This document shows positions 47,250 to 56,883 of a stretch of 64,000 nucleotides of DNA, piece after piece. Within the stretch, counting starts at the first letter, position 1; every line of letters starts with the position of its first letter. The position numbers and the translations under genes were made by a program. Below the pieces are notes generated by a model. The model searched no databases and was not told where the DNA came from. It saw only the letters and a list, made by a program, of their open reading frames with translations. The DNA is from a virus: the IMG/VR virus record IMGVR_UViG_3300035188_000277, positions 1-64,000 of that record. One strand, written 5' to 3'.

Positions 47250-47929
47250 TGTAAGTCCTCGATTGATGGAAACTCATACCTATTATAGCTTATAACTTTG
47301 AAATTATCAATAATGAAATGTTCAAACATAGGAGCAGCTACTTGAATATCTAATCCGCTTCTTTTTAGAATATCTGCTGTTGATGCAAATATAATACCAT
47401 TTGCTCCATAAGAATAATGCAATGGTCTGGCTTCGTTACGGAAAGCAGTAATTACTTTATCTTTATCAAGAGTGCAAACCGACATGCTTGCAGGATGGAA
47501 CTTATGTAAAGGGAGTTCGCCTTTCTCTAAACAACGAAGAATAAGTTCGCTATCATTCTTTGTGATAACATCATAACCAAATGTTTCTTTCCATTGTTCT
47601 GGATTCTCCTGAGAGATAACTCCATTATGAACAATAGAAAGTTCTTCGGTTGCCATTGGTTGATTGTAAGCAAGATCGCTAGTTGAGTAACGAACATGAC
47701 CAATACAATATAGATTGCCATCTTCATTAACCCAACTAGGAATATCTTGATTGTTTATGAATGTGCAAGCATTAACAGGTTCTTTAATAGTGTGAACCTT
47801 GCCATCTTTGACATATGATACACCAGTGGCATGTTTACCACGGATCATTGACTGAACAAAAAGCCGACGAACAAGTTCGAATTCCTGCTCGCTCGGCTTC
47901 TTGATCGCTATTCCTAGCACTCCGCACAT
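47246..47929 (-). CDS. Class II glutamine amidotransferase domain
   Basis: 227 residues. N-terminal MCGVLGIA with C2 as nucleophile; HVRYST and VHNGVI motifs match GATase II. It supplies ammonia from glutamine. No synthetase domain is attached, so it must act with a partner. Confidence 0.8.
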   Translation of the reverse strand: MCGVLGIAIKKPSEQEFELVRRLFVQSMIRGKHATGVSYVKDGKVHTIKEPVNACTFINNQDIPSWVNEDGNLYCIGHVRYSTSDLAYNQPMATEELSIVHNGVISQENPEQWKETFGYDVITKNDSELILRCLEKGELPLHKFHPASMSVCTLDKDKVITAFRNEARPLHYSYGANGIIFASTADILKRSGLDIQVAAPMFEHFIIDNFKVISYNRYEFPSIEDLQ

Positions 47930-49299
47930 TAGAAGAATGACTCCAATGAAGCAGCAGCGTCTTTACCGTATGGATCTTTCATATTATGAGCATGAAGATA
48001 TTCATACCATTCTTTGTCATCCCACATTCCAGGAGAGACGCCATTCCATAGTGGACGCTGAAGTGGATGAGCCTTATTCATACGACGTTCTTCGACATAT
48101 TGTTTACGTAACGCTTCATACTCATAAGACTTTAGTTCTAGCATCTTCTCACGGAAGTAACAAATTACTGAGATTCTTTCACAAGTAGAATCATCCGGAT
48201 TGTTAAGAACAATAGGAGTATTACCATGAATGATTTCGTGGTTGTTAACAAGGAGCAAATCACCGGGACGAACATTAACAGCAACACGATACTCAGGAAA
48301 TACGAGATAGCCACCAGTATATTCTCCTGTGCCTAGAACGAGTAGATTAGAAAGACCAGCATCAAGATCACCAGCGTCTCGATGACAGGCAGTGCGGAAA
48401 GTTTTATTAACTGTAATTGTGGTAAATACAGTTTCTGGTACAAGGAACCGAGGATCTAACTTATCTGCAGCTGCTCGCTGATTACCCCAACGCCAAGGTA
48501 GTAATTCCTTGAAACCCTTATTCAGTGATTGGAGGAATGGGTATGCCAGTTCGAAAAGTTCTGGATGCTTTTCAGTGTATGACGTTGCACGCCCGTAAGG
48601 AATGCGAGGGTAACGATCGTACCAACCAGCAACACCTGAGAATACGGATTGTGCGTAATTAGTGGCAGAAGCCCACTTTTCTGCGACCATTCTTGCTTCG
48701 GCATGAATTTCCTCCTGTGGTTTATTACTTAGGCCATCCACCCATTTATCAAACCAATCATGATATTCTGGATAAACCTTTGTTACCTCTGAACGCAACC
48801 AAACAACACCACGTGTTTCTTCAGCACCTTTTGGACCACCGTTTTTATATTTTTCTCTGATGGATTCGATTGATGTATCATCAATAAGAGATGCACCATC
48901 ATTCATAAGGAACTCTAGTATCTCCATCTGATATGGAGTAACCCAATCTCTACCACCACGGCTTTGCGCTGCAAGCATTTCACCACGAGGACCAGCAGCA
49001 TGGCCACGATTCTGGCTTTCAGTCGCAGCTTCTCTCAAGCCACGATAAGCCATATCCTGTTCTTCTTGACTGAAATAGTTTTTACGAAACTTGAAAGCAA
49101 TACGCAATTCGTCATTGCCCTTTTCACAAGTATCGCAAGCAGCCATACCACACTCAGCTTTTTCGAGAGGATCGCAGAGCGGGGGCATATAACAATCAGT
49201 GTCTTCTTCGATTAGAATATCGTAATTACTTTCATCGACAAACTGACCCAGAAGATGTTCGCAATCAATTTTATTCTTGGCGACAATACGTCTTACCAT
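47929..49299 (-). CDS. TET/JBP-like 2OG-Fe(II) dioxygenase
   Basis: 456 residues from ATG 49299 (a GTG one codon earlier overlaps the MazG stop). C-terminal domain: H306-R-D308, GTGEYTGGYLVFPEY, H358 (EIIHGN), R375 (ERISVICYFR). N-terminus has a Cys cluster (C36-C58). TET/JBP enzymes oxidise 5-methylcytosine or thymine in DNA. The operon suggests base modification. Confidence 0.75.
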   Translation of the reverse strand: MVRRIVAKNKIDCEHLLGQFVDESNYDILIEEDTDCYMPPLCDPLEKAECGMAACDTCEKGNDELRIAFKFRKNYFSQEEQDMAYRGLREAATESQNRGHAAGPRGEMLAAQSRGGRDWVTPYQMEILEFLMNDGASLIDDTSIESIREKYKNGGPKGAEETRGVVWLRSEVTKVYPEYHDWFDKWVDGLSNKPQEEIHAEARMVAEKWASATNYAQSVFSGVAGWYDRYPRIPYGRATSYTEKHPELFELAYPFLQSLNKGFKELLPWRWGNQRAAADKLDPRFLVPETVFTTITVNKTFRTACHRDAGDLDAGLSNLLVLGTGEYTGGYLVFPEYRVAVNVRPGDLLLVNNHEIIHGNTPIVLNNPDDSTCERISVICYFREKMLELKSYEYEALRKQYVEERRMNKAHPLQRPLWNGVSPGMWDDKEWYEYLHAHNMKDPYGKDAAASLESFF

Positions 49300-49679
49300 C
49301 ACTCAACTCCATAAAGAATAGATTTAATGTCAGGAGGGGTCCATCCTTCTGGCTTTAGAATCTTACCATCATCACGACGAATAACTTTACCATCAACTAA
49401 TTTTGCCATGTTCGATCTATGGACTTCGTCGAAGACTCTATCCAAGGGAATACCGTAAGATGCAGCAGTCCCACAGACAATGTAAATAATATCAGCAAGC
49501 TCTTTAGCGATGTTTTCCAAGTCATTTTTGCATTCACCTTGTATGTATTCTTCGTATTCTTCTTTCAAAAGTTTAATACGCAATTCACGTTCTGCGGGTT
49601 CAGGGAACACTGGAGCCTGACCAATATTCTGACCAACTGCTGTTTGAAATTCTTTTACATCTTGATACATATTAGACAT
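49299..49679 (-). CDS. MazG-like pyrophosphohydrolase
   Basis: 126 residues. LLKEEYEEYIQG ... NIAKELADIIYIVCG has the EExxE ... ExxD pattern. It may hydrolyse NTPs, dNTPs or ppGpp. ATGA overlap with the dioxygenase. Confidence 0.8.
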   Translation of the reverse strand: MSNMYQDVKEFQTAVGQNIGQAPVFPEPAERELRIKLLKEEYEEYIQGECKNDLENIAKELADIIYIVCGTAASYGIPLDRVFDEVHRSNMAKLVDGKVIRRDDGKILKPEGWTPPDIKSILYGVE

Positions 49680-50235
49680 ACATCCACTCCGGAGGGTTAC
49701 GTTTTTTCCAACTATGAAGATGAGTCTTACCCATCTTATAATAATTACGATAGTTTACAATAGGATCTTCTGAAATTTTATATTCATCGGCCATAGCAGA
49801 TGGCATAAGAGTCATATCGTATTCTTCTAAATTTTTGGGAGGAGTGCACAAAGCAAAACTCAACTCACCAAAACACTTATGTTCTTTCTCATAACGATAT
49901 GTATATTCCTTCATAAGAGCGAAGAAATGATCTACGAGCCAATTATAATTCTCGACACTTGCCCGAGTCCATACACAACTCGGATGATTAATGTGCGTAG
50001 CTGAATATAGTATGTCTTCACGACCATCTCCAAGTAACCACCATTTTTTCTTTTTCGTTTTAAAAGTGCCATCTTCTTGTTCGATCTGAACTTCTAACTG
50101 TATTTCTTTACCATCAAGAACACGATGTGCAGTCGAAAGCAGCTGAGCAGATTCGAGGATCATCTTAACAACGTGACGATCTACCATCCACTCGGCAGCT
50201 TCTACAGGATTATCAGAAAGATAAAAGATATTCAT
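49672..50235 (-). CDS. Conserved phage protein, pyrimidine-dimer glycosylase-like N-terminus
   Basis: 187 residues. HVVKMILESAQLLSTAHRVL resembles the Pyr_excise family start; HINHPSCVWTR and SWKKRNPPEW are conserved among large phages. No activity is established. Possibly a DNA-repair or base-related enzyme. Confidence 0.5.
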   Translation of the reverse strand: MNIFYLSDNPVEAAEWMVDRHVVKMILESAQLLSTAHRVLDGKEIQLEVQIEQEDGTFKTKKKKWWLLGDGREDILYSATHINHPSCVWTRASVENYNWLVDHFFALMKEYTYRYEKEHKCFGELSFALCTPPKNLEEYDMTLMPSAMADEYKISEDPIVNYRNYYKMGKTHLHSWKKRNPPEWMYV

Positions 50236-50369
50236 TAGTTATCCCAAGACAAGAACAATTTAACCCAAGTATAAACTAAAAATATAATAATAGCAAGCAA
50301 AATTGTTTGTTGACCACGATCCAACAAATCAGCCCATTGTTCTAGTTTATCAAAATCAAAATACTTCAT
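50235..50369 (-). CDS. Small single-span membrane protein
   Basis: 44 residues (MKYFDFDKLEQWADLLDRGQ ...), one hydrophobic helix. TAATG overlap with the next gene and overlap with peptide deformylase. Confidence 0.5.
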   Translation of the reverse strand: MKYFDFDKLEQWADLLDRGQQTILLAIIIFLVYTWVKLFLSWDN

Positions 50370-50863
50370 GCTCTAATCCTCATTTCTGTTTTCTCTCCAC
50401 GACGCCACTTGTTCAGAGCTTTCTCCCTGTGGAATCTATTTGCTCTATCATAGAAACGAATACCGTCTAGATGATCCATCTCATGCTGGAATACTCTAGC
50501 AGACATACCAGTAAACTGTTGTGTTCTAGTATCCCCATTAGGGGTCGTGAATCTAACACGGACATGCTGAGGTCTTTTTATCTTAACTAACAATCCAGGA
50601 AAAGACAAGCATCCTTCTTCTAAAGAGATCTCTGCTTCACTAGGTTTAACGATCTTTGGATTGAAACAAACAAAGTTCTCTGGAGCACCACGCATGGCAA
50701 ACACACGCCAAGGATATCCTACCTGATTAGCAGCTAATCCCAGACCGTTCTTTTCATACATAGTTTTTACAAGTTCTTGTGCGAACTCTAAAGGGTCAAT
50801 TTGTGGGTTATTAAAATCAAACTCTTTACATACTTCTGTAAGGTATCTATCATCAAGTTCCAT
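50366..50863 (-). CDS. def: Peptide deformylase
   Basis: 165 residues. GLAANQVG (42-49), EEGCLS with C85, and HEMDH (127-131) are the three PDF motifs. It removes the N-formyl group from nascent proteins; phage copies are known in cyanophages. Overlaps the membrane gene. Confidence 0.93.
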   Translation of the reverse strand: MELDDRYLTEVCKEFDFNNPQIDPLEFAQELVKTMYEKNGLGLAANQVGYPWRVFAMRGAPENFVCFNPKIVKPSEAEISLEEGCLSFPGLLVKIKRPQHVRVRFTTPNGDTRTQQFTGMSARVFQHEMDHLDGIRFYDRANRFHREKALNKWRRGEKTEMRIRA

Positions 50864-50864
50864 A

Positions 50865-52571
50865 TTACACCTGCATCTGCGAAAAGTTTTTATTTTTTAT
50901 GAATCTAATTACATTACTGAATTTTTCATTCATATGATCTTTATGCGAAATAATAAAAATATTATTATCCTTGGCAACATCATTAATAATATTAAACAAA
51001 TAATCCGTAGCGTTCTGATCAAGAGAAGAATCAAACACCTCGTCCATAATCAATAGATTGGTGTTGATAGAGTTACGCATCTTAGCGATAGCTCTCCAAG
51101 TAAACAGAAGGGCCAAATCAATCTTCTGTTTCTCGCCTTCAGAGAAAGAAGCGTAAGTAAAATTATCTCTGTATCTTGATTTAATGGTTTCGTTAAACTC
51201 ACCATCAAGTTCGAATGAAACGAAAAAGTCCATAGCCGAAAGATATTTGTTAATAAGTTTATTGATTACTGGTATATATTGTTTAATAATTCTGGATTTA
51301 ATACCGCCATCCTTCAACAAAGTTCCTGCCGCCATAAGAATATGTTTATCTTCTACAAGCTCGTTATACTTTATTTCTATTTCTTTCAACTCGTTTTCAA
51401 AATCAACAATCTTAGTTTCTTTGGCTTCTTCTTGAGTTTGATTGATATTATCAATCTCAGCCTGAAGTTGATTTACATATTTGGATAATGAATTAACCGT
51501 TGTTTTACATTCAGCTTTTTTAATTTCAAATCTTTGAATGTTACTCTGAATTTCTAAGATTTTATCTAAACGATCTTTGGTAGTATTAAATTCAATAGTT
51601 AGCTGAGTCAACCCCGCATTCAGCTTTTCTATTTCTGTCTCATTATCCTTTACCATAACTTTTTTATGGTCAGAACTGATAGTCTGTTTACATGTAGGAC
51701 AATTATCATTATCATTAAAGAAATTCATATCCTTCTTCATCAATTCCACTTTAGCTTCTATTTGATGACGAAGTTTCTTTAACTTCTCAATTTTCTTATT
51801 AACGCTCTCGTTGTCTTTTATTTGCATCTCGAGAGAAGAGATCTGATCTTCAAAGAACGTATACTTTTCTCTCATTTCTAGAATATGATCTGTAGTTTCT
51901 TTAATGAGAACTTCTTTTTCAGAAATAAGTTTTTCATTGTTATGATGAATCTCTTTAAGGTGCTCGTTGGTCATCTCAATCTTAGACTCAACAAGATTTT
52001 TTTCTGCATACTTACTATTAATGGCGTCGTTATTGATTGCTACCTTATCTTTTAACAACGAATTCATAACCGTAAATATCTGCAGATCTAGAAGTTCTTC
52101 AATAATATCTCTACGTTGACCAGCTGGCAATTGCATGAACGGTTGAAAGGTCGCCGAACCTAATACGACAACCTGACAAAACGATCTTTGATTTACTTTG
52201 AGAATTTGTTTTTCTAGAATTTCTTGATAGTCTTTCATTTCAGCTGACTGATTTAAAAGGCTATCGTTCTGGTAAACTTCGAATACGTTAGGTTTAATAC
52301 CACGAATAATTTTATAATTAACCGTGCCTATTGAGAATTCTATCTCTACCAAACAATTCTTTTGTGTGATTGTGTTCACAAGCTGCGGCTTGTTGATCTT
52401 TCGGAACGGTTTTCCAAAAAGACCAAAAGTCAGAGCATCCAGAATCGTGGATTTGCCAGCCCCATTCTGACCAATGATAAGCGTAGTGTCCTTGCCCGCT
52501 AGATCGATCTCTGTGAAGATGTTTCCTGTTGAAAGAAAGTTTTTCCATCGTAACTTTTTAAAATAAATCAT
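50865..52571 (-). CDS. 46: Recombination endonuclease subunit gp46 (Rad50/SbcC-like)
   Basis: 568 residues. Walker A GQNGAGKST (34-42), zinc hook CPTC (291-294) between coiled coils, signature FSEGEKQKID, and Walker B LLIMDEVFDSSLD. With gp47 it resects DNA ends for recombination-dependent replication. Confidence 0.95.
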   Translation of the reverse strand: MIYFKKLRWKNFLSTGNIFTEIDLAGKDTTLIIGQNGAGKSTILDALTFGLFGKPFRKINKPQLVNTITQKNCLVEIEFSIGTVNYKIIRGIKPNVFEVYQNDSLLNQSAEMKDYQEILEKQILKVNQRSFCQVVVLGSATFQPFMQLPAGQRRDIIEELLDLQIFTVMNSLLKDKVAINNDAINSKYAEKNLVESKIEMTNEHLKEIHHNNEKLISEKEVLIKETTDHILEMREKYTFFEDQISSLEMQIKDNESVNKKIEKLKKLRHQIEAKVELMKKDMNFFNDNDNCPTCKQTISSDHKKVMVKDNETEIEKLNAGLTQLTIEFNTTKDRLDKILEIQSNIQRFEIKKAECKTTVNSLSKYVNQLQAEIDNINQTQEEAKETKIVDFENELKEIEIKYNELVEDKHILMAAGTLLKDGGIKSRIIKQYIPVINKLINKYLSAMDFFVSFELDGEFNETIKSRYRDNFTYASFSEGEKQKIDLALLFTWRAIAKMRNSINTNLLIMDEVFDSSLDQNATDYLFNIINDVAKDNNIFIISHKDHMNEKFSNVIRFIKNKNFSQMQV

Positions 52572-52601
52572 TCAATATCCATATCAAAATATTGTTAATA
52601 A

Positions 52602-52967
52602 TTATATAATATCCATAGTAAATATGGCACGAATGTAATGCTGGGGGTCGAACGGAATACGATTACGGGCGAATACAACGAAACCTAAATCCGTCCCTTT
52701 CATTACATCTTTCATTGACTTACCTGTAGTATATACATCATCAACAACCAAACGTAGTGGATGTCCAGGTGTAATATACTTCTCTAACGCTGTAGCCAGT
52801 TTAATGCCGCCACGAGGAATACCGTAAACACTACCAAATCTAGTACGTTCATGAATAATCCTTGCTAAACAATCCCAGTCTGCATCAGATAATGCATCGC
52901 ATTCGATTTTCCATTGTAATTCATTACCAGCGTGGGATATAAAATTTCCTTCTTGGAATAGATTCAT
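52602..52967 (-). CDS. Phosphoribosyltransferase-like protein
   Basis: 121 residues. LRLVVDDVYTTGKSM is the PRPP-binding motif of type I phosphoribosyltransferases. Orotate or purine specificity unclear. It lies between gp46 and small genes. Confidence 0.7.
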   Translation of the reverse strand: MNLFQEGNFISHAGNELQWKIECDALSDADWDCLARIIHERTRFGSVYGIPRGGIKLATALEKYITPGHPLRLVVDDVYTTGKSMKDVMKGTDLGFVVFARNRIPFDPQHYIRAIFTMDII

Positions 52968-52968
52968 A

Positions 52969-53112
52969 TTAGAATCCGAACTGCTGCTTTACAATACTAA
53001 CCACGTCGTCAATAATGCTGTTTAGTTCATCGTCTGTATAGTGACTAATTTCCATCTTCTCTCTAAGCAGAGCAATTACATTATTTCTAGTTTCTTCTGT
53101 TAGTTCGAACAT
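52969..53112 (-). CDS. Small acidic hypothetical protein
   Basis: 47 residues (MFELTEETRNNVIALLREKM ...), helical. GGAGAA site precedes it. Not recognised. Confidence 0.5.
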   Translation of the reverse strand: MFELTEETRNNVIALLREKMEISHYTDDELNSIIDDVVSIVKQQFGF

Positions 53113-53123
53113 ATTATTCTCCT

Positions 53124-54182
53124 TTATTCTAAGGTCAATGCCTCATGGTATAAGTCAACAATTTTATTTTCTAATTTATTCTTATCAATACCTTTAGCTT
53201 CTGTATTCTGAATATACTTCTTAAAAATATCAATAGTGGATTCTGCTTCGTCGATAATATCCTGATCGTCTTCAAGATTAAGATTCAAATGATCTTCTAC
53301 TATCTGAATATCAATAGGGTTTTTCTTTTCGATATTCTCAATAAACTTTTCAAACCAATAAGGATTATTTTTTTCAGTAATAATAATTTTAATTATCTTA
53401 CCTTCAAATTGGTTGTAGTCAATGTCGGAATCCACAAACGTTGGATCGCCGTCGTTATACCAGAACTTATGAAACATCTTATAAGGGTTTTCGATGAACG
53501 TTAGTTCTCTCGTTTCTGTGTCAAATATATGAAAGCCTCGAGGATCATCGTAATCAGACCAAGTATACTCTGCAGGAGAACCGAGATAATAAATGTTATC
53601 ACGGTGTGACCTATGATGATAATGGCCAGAACAAACAATATCAAAACGTCCAAACACAGACGGATCGTCTCCGTGAGATACGATTGATCCTTTAAACATT
53701 TCAAACCCTTGAATTTCAAGATGTCCGAAACAAATTTGAGCATTAGTTTCCTTAATTAACTTGAGTGCATGTTCTCTGTTCTCATCGTTAATCCATGGCA
53801 TTAGAAGAATATTGCAACCGTCAAAGTCAACTTCTGTTGCTTCTTCGTAAATATTTAGTGGAAACTTATTAAAAAGTTCTGTAAAAGAACTAATCTTATT
53901 AGTGTTTTTATGCATGACATCATGATTGCCTAGAATCTGATGCCAAGTAATTCCACGCTCAATAGCAGGTTCGATCAAATCTTTTCTGAGACGATAAGCA
54001 GTATTAATATTAATATACTTACGACGGTCAACAATATCCCCACAATGAACCACGTTTCGAATGCCATTTGTATCGAGGTATTTGAAAAACACATCATCAT
54101 AAAACTTTTTCATATAATCATGGAACGCAATAGAGTCATTTCTGACTCCTGCGTGACTATCGGTTAAAAGGGCGATTTTCAT
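53124..54182 (-). CDS. 47: Recombination endonuclease subunit gp47 (Mre11/SbcD-like)
   Basis: 352 residues. D8-S-H10, HCGDIVDRR, GNHDVMH and SGHYHH motifs of the Mre11 phosphodiesterase. Partner of gp46. Confidence 0.95.
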   Translation of the reverse strand: MKIALLTDSHAGVRNDSIAFHDYMKKFYDDVFFKYLDTNGIRNVVHCGDIVDRRKYININTAYRLRKDLIEPAIERGITWHQILGNHDVMHKNTNKISSFTELFNKFPLNIYEEATEVDFDGCNILLMPWINDENREHALKLIKETNAQICFGHLEIQGFEMFKGSIVSHGDDPSVFGRFDIVCSGHYHHRSHRDNIYYLGSPAEYTWSDYDDPRGFHIFDTETRELTFIENPYKMFHKFWYNDGDPTFVDSDIDYNQFEGKIIKIIITEKNNPYWFEKFIENIEKKNPIDIQIVEDHLNLNLEDDQDIIDEAESTIDIFKKYIQNTEAKGIDKNKLENKIVDLYHEALTLE

Positions 54183-54330
54183 TTGCTCTCACTACTGCGG
54201 CGGTGACATAATCACGAATAGCGTCAAGACGTAATAGAAGATTAGCCTTTTCGTTTTCTTTAATAGTCTTATCGTTTAATCTGTTAACAATATCCTGAAT
54301 ATTAACAGGCACGAGATGTTCATTCTTCAT
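54157..54330 (-). CDS. Small hypothetical protein overlapping gp47
   Basis: 57 residues (MKNEHLVPVNIQDIVNRLND ...). Its 3' end overlaps gp47 by 26 bases and its 5' end overlaps gp55. Probably coupled. Not recognised. Confidence 0.5.
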   Translation of the reverse strand: MKNEHLVPVNIQDIVNRLNDKTIKENEKANLLLRLDAIRDYVTAAVVRANENRPFNR

Positions 54331-54871
54331 TTTCTTCTACCTCTGAAAATTTCTCAACTCCAACTAGCTTACTAGGTTTTTTGCTTTTTGTCAACTTATC
54401 TTCAAACGACCTAACAACATCAGCTGAATACTCATTAGATTTCAATTGAGTAGCATGTCCTTCTTCTTGCATTTCAGAGAAGATAAAGCTGTTCTCAAAA
54501 TTCTTCATCTTGATATAAGTCTGTTTCTTTTCTTTTTGAATGCGACGAAGGAAAGCGTTCCATGCAATCTGGGTAAAATATGCGAACGGATTGTTTGTTT
54601 TATCAGGATTGAAATTATCAACTGCTGCAATACAATCCATAATGCCATCGCTGATCATATCGGATTTATAAGTGTATCCAGAGAAGTTTGGCTTCTTGGC
54701 AAGGTTGTTACAAATCAAAAGAATAGACTCTCCGATATATTTCGGAACGATAGGTTCTTCTTTTCCTGCAGCCACGGCTTCTTTCAATTCATTTTTATAA
54801 TGAATCATAGCTCCGTAGAGAGTCTTGTTGTTGATATAATTTGTTTTTCTTTTTGGCTTCTTTACTTCCAT
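54320..54871 (-). CDS. 55: Late sigma factor gp55
   Basis: 183 residues from the ATG at 54871 (AAGGA upstream); an in-frame TTG at 54895 is less likely. KSDMISDGIMDCIAAVDNFNPD ... NPFAYFTQIAWNAFLRRI matches T4 gp55, which directs RNA polymerase to TATAAATA late promoters with gp45 help. Confidence 0.93.
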   Translation of the reverse strand: MEVKKPKRKTNYINNKTLYGAMIHYKNELKEAVAAGKEEPIVPKYIGESILLICNNLAKKPNFSGYTYKSDMISDGIMDCIAAVDNFNPDKTNNPFAYFTQIAWNAFLRRIQKEKKQTYIKMKNFENSFIFSEMQEEGHATQLKSNEYSADVVRSFEDKLTKSKKPSKLVGVEKFSEVEENEE

Positions 54872-54881
54872 AATATATTCC

Positions 54882-54909
54882 TTGACATTTTTCAAGACAC
54901 AGGTATAAT
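54882..54909 (+). promoter_or_regulatory. Consensus sigma70 promoter, antisense to uvsW
   Basis: Plus-strand TTGACA (54882-54887), 16-base spacer, TATAAT (54904-54909). It points into the 3' end of the minus-strand uvsW gene. Both hexamers are perfect. Confidence 0.55.
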
Positions 54910-54930
54910 CACTAGTGCCAGAGTTGAATA

Positions 54931-56385
54931 TTAAAGCTTTAGTTCTACTTTATAGAGTTTATACTTAAACTTCTCTTCATTGTATATCTTTACTCGTTCC
55001 ATGAAGTGCAAAAGAGTAAAGTTCTTCTTTGATTTCCAAGACATATCATCTGCTATATCATATAAGGTAGCAGCAGTTTTCGTATCAGACTTACGTAGTC
55101 CACGGCCAATTGACTGTAGATTCCTGATGCGAGACTTACTTGGGCTAGCAAAAATAATAGAATGGAGATTCTTAATATTGACTCCGGTAGAAAAAGTACC
55201 AACACTAGCGACGATAATAGCATTAGACTCATTTTCAACAATCCTCCTAATTTCTTCTCTTTCTTCGCCATCGACTGAACCATGAACGAAGAAAATCTTA
55301 CGATCTCCTGCTTCTGAGAGAATCTTCTCATAGAGATCTTTACCATGCTTTTCAACGAATTGAAATAGTATCAGAGTATTACCTTCTAAAGATAATGCTA
55401 AGTTTTTAATAAATTTATTTCTTGCTTCGCATCTTACAATATAATCTAGCTCTGCTTGATACTTGTTCGAACGAGCAATCATCTTTCTAATATCATCAGG
55501 ATATGTTAGAACAATACCTTTAATATTAAAATCTGCAAGATGCTTCTTCTCAATTAGCTCTGCTGTTGAGATGACTTTTCTGACTGGCCCAAAGAGCCCT
55601 TCAAGGACGAGGCGGTGGGTTTGGCTACCATCCAGTGTTCCGGTAAGTCCAAAACGATAGCGACATCCGGAGAGTTTAGCAAGTATAGAAGTAAGAGATT
55701 TTGCTTTGAAGAGATGAGCCTCGTCTCCGATGACAACATCAAAGTTATTAAAGAATTCTTTAGGTAACTTGTATATGCTCTGCCAAGTTGTGATTGTGAT
55801 TGGTCGTTTTGTGACCTTATCTTTTCCAGCGTATACACGATGTACGTAAGTGGAAGAGTCGAAACCATAATCAGCAAAATCAGAGGAAAGCTGACTAACA
55901 AGAGAAGTAGTTGGTACAATAATGAGAGTTCTTTTCGCATAATACCTCACAAGCAAATAAATGATAAACGATTTACCAGAAGCAGTTGGTGATAGTAATA
56001 GTGATCTACGTTCTCTTACTGCATGCACGAATGCATCTAACTGATAATCTCTTGGTTGAAATGTTGGTTTTAGTCTTTGGATAAATTCTTTTGCTTCTTT
56101 GATAGAAAATTCTTCTGTAGAAAAATCAGAAAGATATTCTATTTGATATTCTCTTTTGTGACAGAATTCTTCGATGTAAGAAAGCAAACCATGATAGATA
56201 AGTCCAGTCATAGTGTTGAGCAAACGAATCTTACCGTCCCAAACTTTAGCTCTAAACTTTGGAGTGAACTGCGCTCCTGGAACAGAGAAGGTGAAGAAGT
56301 CACTCATCTCCATCATAATACTAGGTTCGCATTTAACCTTGATGTAAGTCTCGTCGCATTTCTCGACCTGGATAATATCTACCAT
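54931..56385 (-). CDS. uvsW: UvsW helicase
   Basis: 484 residues from ATG 56385, which overlaps the upstream stop (TAATG) and follows GGGAG. Walker A SPTASGKS (132-139), DEAH (221-224), SAT/QxxGRxxR motif (QSIGRGLRKS). UvsW unwinds recombination and replication intermediates. Confidence 0.93.
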   Translation of the reverse strand: MVDIIQVEKCDETYIKVKCEPSIMMEMSDFFTFSVPGAQFTPKFRAKVWDGKIRLLNTMTGLIYHGLLSYIEEFCHKREYQIEYLSDFSTEEFSIKEAKEFIQRLKPTFQPRDYQLDAFVHAVRERRSLLLSPTASGKSFIIYLLVRYYAKRTLIIVPTTSLVSQLSSDFADYGFDSSTYVHRVYAGKDKVTKRPITITTWQSIYKLPKEFFNNFDVVIGDEAHLFKAKSLTSILAKLSGCRYRFGLTGTLDGSQTHRLVLEGLFGPVRKVISTAELIEKKHLADFNIKGIVLTYPDDIRKMIARSNKYQAELDYIVRCEARNKFIKNLALSLEGNTLILFQFVEKHGKDLYEKILSEAGDRKIFFVHGSVDGEEREEIRRIVENESNAIIVASVGTFSTGVNIKNLHSIIFASPSKSRIRNLQSIGRGLRKSDTKTAATLYDIADDMSWKSKKNFTLLHFMERVKIYNEEKFKYKLYKVELKL

Positions 56386-56819
56386 TATGCTCCCATAGTG
56401 AACTTCTGCCAATCAATTGCATTACGAATGATATAATTTCTATTCATAACAAGTTTAATGATTGATTCAAGTAGTTCTATTTTTTCTTGCTGTAATCCAA
56501 CTTTCAAGGTAATGTTAATGATATCATCATCAGCATCAAGATACATAGGAATATCGCCTTTAAGGACCATTCCTCTTGCTGGTAATCTCCAGCCTTTATC
56601 TTTTGTCTCTTCGTTTGGACCTTGCGTTAAAAATTCGTATTTGTCTAGCTTGAGTTGTTTTAACTCTGCTTCGTATTTGCGAAGAGTTAATCTTTCTTTA
56701 ACTAGAATTTGAAAATATTTATGGTGGAGTTTAGGGGTGTCTAAAGAAGCATCCCCTAGCTCGGTCTTATCGACCTGAGTGTCTTTTTCCCACTGCTCAA
56801 AAATTTCATCAATCTTCAT
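56385..56819 (-). CDS. uvsY: UvsY-like recombination mediator
   Basis: 144 residues. Helical pattern EKDTQVDKTELGDAS and its location before uvsW match T4 uvsY, which loads UvsX on ssDNA. Sequence divergence keeps the call moderate. Confidence 0.75.
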   Translation of the reverse strand: MKIDEIFEQWEKDTQVDKTELGDASLDTPKLHHKYFQILVKERLTLRKYEAELKQLKLDKYEFLTQGPNEETKDKGWRLPARGMVLKGDIPMYLDADDDIINITLKVGLQQEKIELLESIIKLVMNRNYIIRNAIDWQKFTMGA

Positions 56820-56849
56820 ATTATCGCCTTTGACTTTTAAACTGTCAAT

Positions 56850-56878
56850 AGTATACTATAATTCTGGAAAAAAGTAAA
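56850..56878 (-). promoter_or_regulatory. Sigma70-like promoter for uvsY-uvsW
   Basis: Minus strand TTTACT (56873-56878), 17-base spacer, TATACT (56850-56855). Confidence 0.55.
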
Positions 56879-56883
56879 GATCT

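Noticed and set aside
54446-54934. Plus-strand frame opposite gp55
   Set aside because: It is the shadow of a clear sigma-factor gene and has no ribosome site.
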